A program made the position numbers and the translations under genes. Below, in pieces: positions 57,515-64,000 of a stretch of DNA of 64,000 nt. Below the pieces are notes generated by a model. The model was not told where the DNA came from and did no database searches. It saw only the letters and a list, made by a program, of their open reading frames with translations. Source of the stretch: Bradyrhizobium acaciae (GTDB taxonomy: Bacteria; Pseudomonadota; Alphaproteobacteria; Rhizobiales; Xanthobacteraceae); contig NZ_JACMYK010000015.1 of NCBI RefSeq assembly GCF_020889785.1, forward strand, positions 1 through 64,000. The letters run 5' to 3'. The number at the start of each line of letters is the position of its first letter. The first letter of the stretch is position 1.

Positions 57515-58927
57515 TCACTCCGCCGCGGTCAGAGGCACGCCGACACCGCCCGCCGGCGTAATGCCTGCAGCACGCTGCGGCACCTTGGGCGGCTCCTTCT
57601 CGCCCGGCGTGGGCGGCTTTGCCATCAAGCGCAGGAGATAATAGGTGCCGGCGCCGAAGGCTGCGAAGTACACCAGCACGAAAGCGACAAGCGAGGCCGC
57701 TACAGCCGGCGCCGCCAGCGGCGAATGCGATTCCGCCGTTCGCAACAGCCCGTAGACGGTGAAGGGCTGCCGACCGACCTCCGTCGTCACCCATCCGGCG
57801 ATCACGGCGACAAAGCCGGCCGGTCCGAGCGCGACACAGGCGCGATGCAACCAGGCCCATTCGTAGAGCATTCCCTGGAAGCGCCCGAGCAGGCTCCAGA
57901 GACCGACAGCGAGCATCGCAAATCCAAGGCCGACCATGATCCGGAACGACCAGAACACGATCGGCACCGGCGGCCATTGATCCCTGGGGAAGTCGCTGAG
58001 CCCCGGCAGAGGTGCGGCCGGATCGTGTTTGAGGATCAGCGATCCGAGGCGCGGCACTTCGAGCTTGTATCGGACCTGCGCTGCCTCGTTGCTGGGGAAG
58101 CCGAAGAGGATCAGCGACGCGCCATCGGGACTGGGTTCGTAGTGCCCTTCCATGGCGAGAACCTTGGCGGGCTGGTGTTCCAACGTGTTGAGTCCGTGGG
58201 CATCACCCGCGAGGATCTGGATCGGGGTCACGATCGCGGCCATCCACATCGCCATCGAAAACATCTTGCGCGCGCCGACATTGGTGCGGTCCCGCAGCAA
58301 ATGCCAGGCGCCCACACCGCCGACCACGAACGCCGTCGTCAGATAGGCCGCGATCACGGTGTGGACCAGGCGATATGGAAAGCTCGCGGTGAGGATGATC
58401 GGGATCCAGGATCCGGCGGGCACGAACTGGTCCTTCGCATTGATCGCAAATCCCGCCGGCGTCTGCATCCAGCTGTTCACGGCGATGATCCAGGTTGCCG
58501 AGATCAGCGTACCGAGCGCGACCATGCACGTTGCAAAGAAATGCAGGCCTTTGCCGACCTTGCTCATGCCGAACAGCATGACGCCGAGGAAGCCGGCCTC
58601 CAGAAAGAAGGCCGTCATCACCTCATAGGCCATGAGCGGTCCGATGATTGGTCCGGCTCGCGTCGAGAATACCGACCAATTCGTACCGAACTGATATGAG
58701 AGCACCACCCCTGAGACGACACCCATACCGAACACGACGGCGAAGATCTTCAGCCAGTAGCGGAACAGGTTGGCATAAACGCCTTGTCCCGTCTTCAGCC
58801 ACAACGCTTCGAGCACCATCAGATAGCTCGCAAGCCCGATCGAGAACGACGGAAATATGAAATGGAACGAGACGGTGAACGCAAACTGGGCACGTGCCAA
58901 AATCACCGCATCGAGATTGTCCAACAA
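57515..58927 (-). CDS. cioA: Cyanide-insensitive terminal oxidase subunit I (CioA/CydA)
   Basis: A 470-residue bd-family subunit: ARAQFAFTVSFHFIFPSFSI near the N-terminus (axial His), ENTE-like quinol region GHYEPSPDGASLILFGFPSN, and GRQPFTVYGLLRTAESHSPL near residue 395, the short-Q-loop, CIO-type signature. It oxidises quinol and reduces O2 with low sensitivity to cyanide, and bd enzymes also resist NO and H2O2. AAGGAGGGG precedes the ATG. It follows the FdhF-like gene by 58 bp in one unit. Confidence 0.93.
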   Translation of the reverse strand: MLDNLDAVILARAQFAFTVSFHFIFPSFSIGLASYLMVLEALWLKTGQGVYANLFRYWLKIFAVVFGMGVVSGVVLSYQFGTNWSVFSTRAGPIIGPLMAYEVMTAFFLEAGFLGVMLFGMSKVGKGLHFFATCMVALGTLISATWIIAVNSWMQTPAGFAINAKDQFVPAGSWIPIILTASFPYRLVHTVIAAYLTTAFVVGGVGAWHLLRDRTNVGARKMFSMAMWMAAIVTPIQILAGDAHGLNTLEHQPAKVLAMEGHYEPSPDGASLILFGFPSNEAAQVRYKLEVPRLGSLILKHDPAAPLPGLSDFPRDQWPPVPIVFWSFRIMVGLGFAMLAVGLWSLLGRFQGMLYEWAWLHRACVALGPAGFVAVIAGWVTTEVGRQPFTVYGLLRTAESHSPLAAPAVAASLVAFVLVYFAAFGAGTYYLLRLMAKPPTPGEKEPPKVPQRAAGITPAGGVGVPLTAAE

Positions 58928-58985
58928 TGTCCCCTCCTTGCCTCAGGATATGCGTCCCGGCACTTCGTCTCCGGCATCCGACCGA

Positions 58986-61253
58986 CTAGGCGGCAACAAC
59001 CCGTACTGGAATGGACTTGGCGGCAGGCGTCCCGCTGATCTTGTCGTAGTAGTCGAGAGGCAGCAGCGGATTGAGCTCGGGGTAATATCCCGCAACCGAT
59101 CCGCGCGGCATCGGATAATCCAGCACCTTCAATCCGCTGACGCGCCTCTGTATGCCGTCATCGCTGATCGTCTCGAGCGCAATGCTCGATCCGTCTTCAA
59201 GCCCTCGCGACGCTCGATCCTCGGCGTTCATGAAGAGAACCATGCGGTCATTGTAGACACCGCGGTAGCGGTCGTTGTTGCTGTAGATTGTGGTGTTGAA
59301 TTGATCGTGCGAGCGAATGGTGGCCAGCCGCAACATGTCGGGATCGGGAACGGATGCGTTCACTTCCAGACCCGGCAGAAGCAGAAAGTTCGCCTTGCCG
59401 TTCGGCGTCGGCCACACCAGCTCGCGCGGCGGCACATCGAGGTGAAATCCTCTCGGACTTTCGATGCGCTCGGAGAAGTCGTTGTAGATCTCCGGATAAA
59501 CCTCCGCTATCTTGTCGCGGATCAGGCCGTAGTCCTCGCTGTAGCTCTTCCAGTCGACCTTGCTGTTCGGCAACGTCGCTTGCGCGATCCGGCAGACGAT
59601 TTCCACCTCCGGAAGCAGATGCGGGCTCGCCGGCGACAACACGCCACGAGACGCGGTGACGTTTGACATCGAGTCCTCGATCGTCAGGAATTGCTCGCCG
59701 GCTGTCGTTCGGATGATCTCCGATCGCGCGATAACGGGCAGCATCAAGGCATCGCGACCGTGAACCAGATGTCCGCGATTCAACTTGGTCGTGATGGCGA
59801 CCGTCAGCGCGAGCTTCTGCATAGCGGCGTACGAGCGTTCGGTGTCGGGCACAGCGCGGACGAAATTGCCGCCGAGGCCGATGAAAACCTTCGCCGTCCC
59901 CGCCTGCATCGCGGCGACCGACTCAATGGTATGATGACCATGCTCGCGCGGAGGTTCGAAGCCAAAAACATCGCGAACGCGATCGAGATAGTCCTGGCTC
60001 GGCTGCTCATCGATCCCGACGGTGCGATCTCCCTGCACATTGGAATGACCGCGGATAGGTGAAATTCCGGCGCCCGGCTTGCCGAAATTGCCTTTGAGCA
60101 GGAGCAGATTGACCAGCTGCTGCACCAGCCGCGACCCCTCCTGATGCTGCGTAATGCCCATCCCGTAGCAAATGATTGTCGCGCGCGAGCGAATGTAGAT
60201 TTCGGCGCACCTGCGGATTTGCGCTTCCTCAAGCCCGGAAGCCCGCTCCAGCTCCGACCACTTCTGCGCCATCGCGTCGCTCCGGACTGCATCGAGGCCG
60301 ACGGTATGCTCACGGATAAACTCCCAGTCGACGATCTTCTCGCCGGATTCCTCCCGTTCGAACATGACTTTCATGACGCCTTTGAGGAAGGCAAGGTCGC
60401 CTCCGATGCGGACGTGAACGAACTCGCTGGCAATCCTGGTCGAGCCGAAGGTTGCCATCTGGATGACATCCTGCGGATCGGCGAAGCGCACCAACGCACG
60501 CTCGGGCATCGGATTGACGGCGACGATCGGAACGCCGCGCTTGCTCGCTTCGACCAGATTACTCATCATCCGCGGCGAGTTCGTTCCGGTGTTCTGCCCG
60601 ATGACGAAAATCGCTTCGGCGTGCTCGAAATCGTCGAGGATAACGGTGCCCTTTCCGACACCGATCGACGGTGGCAGGCCCCGGCTGGTCGGCTCGTGGC
60701 ACATGTTCGAGCAATCGGGGAAATTGTTGGTTCCGAACTCCCGGACGAATATCGAGTAGAGAAACGCCGCCTCGTTGGGCGTGCGGCCGGATGTATAGAA
60801 CTCCGCCTGGTGCGGAGTTTCGAGAGCCCGCAGATGCCTGCCGATCAGGGCGAATGCGTCGTCCCAGCTGCACGGCACGTAGCGATCCGATGATGAGTCA
60901 TAACGCATCGGCTCCGTCAAACGTCCCTGCATCTCGAGCCAGTAGTCCGACCGCTCCATGAGCTCGGACACGGTGTGCCGTTCAAAGAACTCGCGCGTGA
61001 CCCGAAACTTCGTTGCCTCAAACGCCAGCGCCTTGGCGCCGTTCTCGCAGAAATCGAGTGTCTTCTTGCATTCCGCGTCGGGAAACGCACAGCTCGAGCA
61101 CTTGAACCCGCCGGGCTGATTCATTGACAGAAGCGCGCGCGACCCCTTCGTCACCACACTCTGCTCGAGAAGAATCTTTGCAGTCGCGGCGGCAGCCCCC
61201 CAACCGCCGGCGGGATGATGATACGTCTTGAAGCGCGGCTTACCGTCCAACAT
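58986..61253 (-). CDS. FdhF/YdeP-family molybdopterin oxidoreductase
   Basis: A 755-residue enzyme. It opens KTYHHPAGGWGAAAATAKIL and contains NQPGGFKCSSCAFPDAECKK; the molybdopterin regions include FYTSGRTPNEAAFLYSIFVR, CSNMCHEPTSRGLPPSIGVG and FVIGQNTGTNSPRMMSNLVE; the C-terminal domain starts near ATIRSHDQFNTTIYSNNDRY. This is the YdeP-type family, related to formate dehydrogenase H but lacking selenocysteine; YdeP is tied to acid resistance. It probably feeds electrons to quinol and CioAB next door; substrate unknown. Confidence 0.88.
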   Translation of the reverse strand: MLDGKPRFKTYHHPAGGWGAAAATAKILLEQSVVTKGSRALLSMNQPGGFKCSSCAFPDAECKKTLDFCENGAKALAFEATKFRVTREFFERHTVSELMERSDYWLEMQGRLTEPMRYDSSSDRYVPCSWDDAFALIGRHLRALETPHQAEFYTSGRTPNEAAFLYSIFVREFGTNNFPDCSNMCHEPTSRGLPPSIGVGKGTVILDDFEHAEAIFVIGQNTGTNSPRMMSNLVEASKRGVPIVAVNPMPERALVRFADPQDVIQMATFGSTRIASEFVHVRIGGDLAFLKGVMKVMFEREESGEKIVDWEFIREHTVGLDAVRSDAMAQKWSELERASGLEEAQIRRCAEIYIRSRATIICYGMGITQHQEGSRLVQQLVNLLLLKGNFGKPGAGISPIRGHSNVQGDRTVGIDEQPSQDYLDRVRDVFGFEPPREHGHHTIESVAAMQAGTAKVFIGLGGNFVRAVPDTERSYAAMQKLALTVAITTKLNRGHLVHGRDALMLPVIARSEIIRTTAGEQFLTIEDSMSNVTASRGVLSPASPHLLPEVEIVCRIAQATLPNSKVDWKSYSEDYGLIRDKIAEVYPEIYNDFSERIESPRGFHLDVPPRELVWPTPNGKANFLLLPGLEVNASVPDPDMLRLATIRSHDQFNTTIYSNNDRYRGVYNDRMVLFMNAEDRASRGLEDGSSIALETISDDGIQRRVSGLKVLDYPMPRGSVAGYYPELNPLLPLDYYDKISGTPAAKSIPVRVVAA

Positions 61254-61350
61254 AAATCAACTCCGCAATTGCCAGATCTTCAACAGGGTTTTCAGCCGGG
61301 TGACCTGAATACGATCACCCGCGGGCACGTCGGGCCGCTACCGGCTCGCT

Positions 61351-61560
61351 CTATCGATCCTGATCGAGGTTGGCGACGATCACCTTGTCGATCAGGCTTT
61401 CGTTGTGCCGGATGAAGTCATCGCGCGTCATTCCGGACGCGCGCCACGCATCCTGAAGGCCCCCATCTCTGTGAAGCCACTCGTTTCGCGTTTGATGATC
61501 AATCTTGTGACGTCGCGCGTCCTGCGATCCGTGCGACGCCTTGTCGTGATCCTTTGACAT
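61351..61560 (-). CDS. Small hydrophilic hypothetical protein (69 aa)
   Basis: A 69-residue, histidine- and aspartate-rich protein (MSKDHDKASHGSQDARRHKI ... GMTRDDFIRHNESLIDKVIV). CGAGGAG precedes the ATG. It is unlike any named family but typical of small stress proteins. Lies between csbD (233 bp upstream) and the FdhF-like gene (97 bp downstream), same direction. Confidence 0.65.
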   Translation of the reverse strand: MSKDHDKASHGSQDARRHKIDHQTRNEWLHRDGGLQDAWRASGMTRDDFIRHNESLIDKVIVANLDQDR

Positions 61561-61793
61561 TGTAACTCCTCGTGTATCCGGTCCAGCTTGGCGCCCGCGT
61601 CGGGACGAAACTCAGTTCAGGCTGTTCAAACGAATCTTGAGGCCAAACTTCGCCGGCCCGGGCGCGCTGCGTAGCCTTGCTACCCACTGTGATGACGTTG
61701 AGCCTGCGATTGCGAACAGGCTCGATCAATCCAGATCCAGCGGCGCTGCTGCCTCGCAGCAGCCGTCGATCCACCGGGATCGGTCAATCGAGA

Positions 61794-62000
61794 TCAATCC
61801 CAGTTTGCTTCCCGCGCCCACTTGTCGACCTCTTTGCGAACCTGGTTCTTGTCGATGCCGTAGAGATCTTGCAGCTTGCCCTCCAGCCGCTCCCTGTCGC
61901 CATTGATGATGTCAATGTCGTTGTCGGTCAGCTTGCCCCATGTCGCCTTGAGTGCACCCTTGGCGGCCTTCCAGTTTCCCTCGATGCGATCCCAGTTCAT
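61794..62000 (-). CDS. CsbD-family stress protein
   Basis: A 68-residue CsbD protein: MNWDRIEGNWKAAKGALKAT, WGKLTDNDIDIINGDRERLE, GKLQDLYGIDKNQVRKEVDK. CsbD was identified as a general-stress gene in Bacillus, and homologues are common in proteobacterial stress clusters. AAGGAG eight bases upstream selects the second ATG (62000). It is the first gene after cassette P7. Confidence 0.92.
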   Translation of the reverse strand: MNWDRIEGNWKAAKGALKATWGKLTDNDIDIINGDRERLEGKLQDLYGIDKNQVRKEVDKWAREANWD

Positions 62001-62049
62001 TTTCATCTCCTTCTTTTCCTAACCGTGAAACGTGCATCGAAGAGAGGTT

Positions 62050-62153
62050 AGCAACAGGCGTGCCAGTCTGAGCGCATCGTCATATCAATGAGTTAGGCGG
62101 TGCGGGCCGCCGGCAATGGACAATTTGTCACGACAGATTTGGCCAAGTTGTCC
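62050..62153 (-). promoter_or_regulatory. Sigma-54 cassette P7 (CsbD and the FdhF-Cio-MscS-Maf string)
   Basis: Palindromes GGCCA-AGT-TGTCC (62141-62153) and GGACA-ATT-TGTC (62118-62129); IHF-type site TATCAATGAGTTA (62083-62095, full match); TGGCACgcctgTTGCT (62050-62065). Proximal centre 60 bp and IHF centre 25 bp from the -24 GG; palindromes 23 bp apart. The remaining 250 bp to 62407 hold no gene I can support. Confidence 0.88.
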
Positions 62154-62407
62154 CGCATGGAAGATTGCAGCATCCGCTTCTGGCCGCGGCTTCATCTTTT
62201 GGCGCAACGCTTGATACCGTCGCTATGGACACGAGCTCGCGTCAACGGGGCCGAAGTCCGAATGCATTTGCTTGGCGCAATGGACGGCGTGGAGAACGCG
62301 ATGACGAATGACTCCTCCATCGCTTTCGCTTACGTTCACGAACGTTGAGACACCGCGTTCTTGCGCAAGGACGCTTCGTCGACTATTCGTGCAAATGAGG
62401 AGTTCGA

Positions 62408-62548
62408 ATGAAGCGCGATCCGGCGAGCCGACGACCGATCCATCATTCGCCCGTCTTCTGGGTTGGTATCGCCTTGTGCCTGGCAGCTATCGCCATCTAC
62501 GTTTGGTCCAACGATCTTTCCTGGCGACCCGCGACAACCCCACACTGA
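62408..62548 (+). CDS. Small single-helix membrane protein (46 aa)
   Basis: MKRDPASRRPIHHSPVFWVG then IALCLAAIAIYVWSNDLSW: a basic N-terminus and one membrane helix. GAGGAG precedes the ATG. I recognise similar tiny proteins in rhizobial genomes; their function is unknown. It converges on the bestrophin gene. Confidence 0.7.
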   Translation: MKRDPASRRPIHHSPVFWVGIALCLAAIAIYVWSNDLSWRPATTPH

Positions 62549-62597
62549 ATAGTTGGCGTGGTTTGGGGTTCGCTGCTTTCGACGATTCACGGCGGAG

Positions 62598-63494
62598 TTA
62601 CATCAGCACGTTCTGACGAGGCTCGATCGGAGCCGGCAAATCGCGCTCTCCGAGCAGGGCGAGCATTTCGCGCTCGATGCCTCGCCTCATTGCGTCAAGC
62701 GGAAGGGCATTTGGCTCCAACCCAAACGGAGACTCAAGCTGATGGCCAAGCGCATCGAGGCCGAAGAAGGTGTAGGCGACGAGCAGAACGGGCAGCAGCG
62801 TCCACCAATCGAGCGATCCGGCGAGCGCGAACGGCAACGTCACACAGAAGATCAGCGCGGTTCGATGCAGCAGCAGCGAATAGGCGAATGGCACCGGAGT
62901 GGACGCGATGCGCTCGCATCCGCCCTGCACGTCAGAAAGAGCGGTGAGCTGCCCCTCCAGGACTGCGTAGTGGATCGGCTCGATCCGATCCCGCTTCATC
63001 AGCATCAAGCAGTGCAGCCCGATCTGGTTAAGCACGGCATTGGTCGGGTTGGGGCCAACTGAAGCGGCGTCGATCTCGCTCCATGGCTCGATCGCCGCGA
63101 CTTCGTTCTCACCGCGCAGGCGCGCCGTTAGCCCGGAGCAGAAGCCGCACAGGCCGCGGAGCAGGACACGCCGATCGTCGTCTTCGAGGGTGGAGATCTG
63201 ACGTGCGAACGAGCGGCAGGCGATGATCAGCTTGCCCCAGAGCTCGCGCCCCTCCCACCAGCGGGCGTAACATGTGCTGTTTCGGAAGCTCATGAAGACC
63301 GATAGCGCGATGCCGATCAGCGTGAACGGAACCGCACTGATGCGCGCGAAAATGCCCGGATGCTCCATGGCGGCAAAGATCGCCAACACGCTGATCAGCG
63401 CTATCGCCACCAGATGCGGCGCGATCCGCGGCAAGATCGATCCATTGACCGCAAATGCGACGTCCCAGAAGCCGGGCTTGGAACGCACGATCAT
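62598..63494 (-). CDS. Bestrophin-family chloride channel homologue
   Basis: A 298-residue protein of the bestrophin/UPF0187 family: MIVRSKPGFWDVAFAVNGSI, VFMSFRNSTCYARWWEGREL, WGKLIIACRSFARQISTLED, and the late FFGLDALGHQLESPFGLEPN with the conserved acidic, Pro-rich region. Four membrane helices. Bacterial homologues form pentameric ion channels. GGAGAGG precedes the ATG at 63494; a GTG six bases earlier is also in frame. Confidence 0.9.
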   Translation of the reverse strand: MIVRSKPGFWDVAFAVNGSILPRIAPHLVAIALISVLAIFAAMEHPGIFARISAVPFTLIGIALSVFMSFRNSTCYARWWEGRELWGKLIIACRSFARQISTLEDDDRRVLLRGLCGFCSGLTARLRGENEVAAIEPWSEIDAASVGPNPTNAVLNQIGLHCLMLMKRDRIEPIHYAVLEGQLTALSDVQGGCERIASTPVPFAYSLLLHRTALIFCVTLPFALAGSLDWWTLLPVLLVAYTFFGLDALGHQLESPFGLEPNALPLDAMRRGIEREMLALLGERDLPAPIEPRQNVLM

Positions 63495-63695
63495 TGCCAC
63501 CTCTCCGACACTCCAGGTCGATTCCTACGCCCGTATTGCAAGGCTGCGCCGGGCCGAGCTTCGCTGCCGCGGACAGGCCAACGCAGACATTTTGCCGACA
63601 TCGATGCTTCGGATCCGGGAGGATTTCCCTGTGACGGAGCCGTGTAAGCGGCCGCTGTATCGGGTTGCAACATCATTTATAAAGCTGAGTTGGGT

Positions 63696-63968
63696 TCAGA
63701 AATCCACGTCGAACCGATCGAGCGATACCACGCGGGTGACGCTGGACTGACGATTTTCAAACTTGTCGCTGGCGGCGCGTTCGATGCGCGATCGACGCAT
63801 GAGGAAGAATTCCTCGGCGCTCAGGGTGGGATGAAACCGCACGCGCATCACGTTGAGCGCTCTGCGCGCAATCATGCACGTGACCTCGGCACTATTATTG
63901 TACATCACGAAATAGATTCCATGACGGTGAACCTCATACTGACCATCGGGATCTCGAGCGAGCGCCAT
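63696..63968 (-). CDS. DUF1488-like small protein
   Basis: A 90-residue protein. DPDGQYEVHRHGIYFVMYNN followed by SAEVTCMIARRALNVM resembles the DUF1488 pattern also seen at 2427 (beta strand, short turn, V-x-C-x-I-A, helix with A-L). GAGGACC lies upstream of the ATG at 63968. The C-terminal part is charged and unlike the other copy. Function unknown. Confidence 0.6.
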   Translation of the reverse strand: MALARDPDGQYEVHRHGIYFVMYNNSAEVTCMIARRALNVMRVRFHPTLSAEEFFLMRRSRIERAASDKFENRQSSVTRVVSLDRFDVDF

Positions 63969-64000
63969 CTAACGGTCCTCAAACGACGGTCGCTCCGGAT

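Noticed and set aside
61783..61799. TCAATCGAGATCAA near csbD as an FNR box
   Set aside because: The left half is TCAAT, not TTGAT, so the inverted repeat is broken.
63583..63600. GACATTTTGCCGACA before the bestrophin gene as an eighth cassette
   Set aside because: Only one degenerate palindrome, no IHF site and no TGGC-N-TTGC element with correct spacing.

Overview
The window reads as a chromosomal segment of a high-GC alphaproteobacterium, most likely Bradyrhizobium or a close relative. The evidence is the GC-rich codon use, rhizobial-type small proteins (DUF1488, PsiF repeats, a 42-residue lysine-rich protein), two perfect FNR/FixK boxes and a FixJ-like regulator. No species can be proven from sequence alone.

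Layout. (1) 1-4.4 kb is ordinary backbone: two PsiF-type secreted proteins, an AbrB-family membrane protein, small conserved proteins, DsbB, and an intact tRNA-Leu(CAA) at 4371-4455. (2) 4.44-32.07 kb looks like a genomic island or accretion of islands at that tRNA. A ~300 bp block that starts in the tRNA 3' end (4441-4740) recurs at 31770-32067. Gene fragments, two single-base frameshifts and two further tRNA 3'-end remnants lie inside or beside it, and no integrase is seen. Cargo: two adenylate/guanylate cyclases, a bufferin-type copper RiPP operon (DUF2282-DUF692-DUF2063-DoxX), 3-hydroxybutyrate dehydrogenase plus patatin, a LysR regulator, a GAF histidine kinase with FixJ-like and single-domain response regulators, an RND pump with two adaptor subunits behind a FixK box, and a redox cluster (peroxiredoxin, DUF302, flavin reductase, cupin, MFS). 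(3) 32.6-62.2 kb is a dense stress-tolerance region: encapsulin with an encapsulated DyP peroxidase, Fe/Mn SOD, FlK-type thioesterase, ClpB, DUF2171 proteins, a sigma-54 activator with its Cache-domain kinase, CbpM/CbpA, DnaK, a minimal Hsp20, GrpE, HdeD, Maf, MscS, cyanide-insensitive oxidase CioABC, an FdhF/YdeP molybdoenzyme and CsbD. (4) 62.4-64 kb holds a small membrane protein, a bestrophin and a DUF1488-like protein.

The main discovery is regulatory. Seven promoters in region 3 share one rigid ~103 bp architecture: two GGACA-N3-TGTCC palindromes 21-23 bp apart, then an IHF-type site (WATCAANNNNTTR), then a near-consensus sigma-54 -24/-12 element (TGGCAY-N5-TTGCK). The IHF centre is always 24-25 bp, and the proximal palindrome centre always 59-61 bp, from the -24 GG. 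These cassettes precede the DyP/encapsulin, SOD/ClpB, small-protein, DnaK, Hsp20, HdeD/GrpE and CsbD-FdhF-Cio-MscS-Maf units. The region encodes one sigma-54 activator (intact GAFTGA) and partner kinase, downstream of the dnaK unit. I infer a self-contained sigma-54-driven stress regulon in which chaperones, ROS defence, an encapsulated peroxidase and a ROS/cyanide-tolerant respiratory branch are switched on together, where heat-shock genes are usually sigma-32- or HrcA-controlled.
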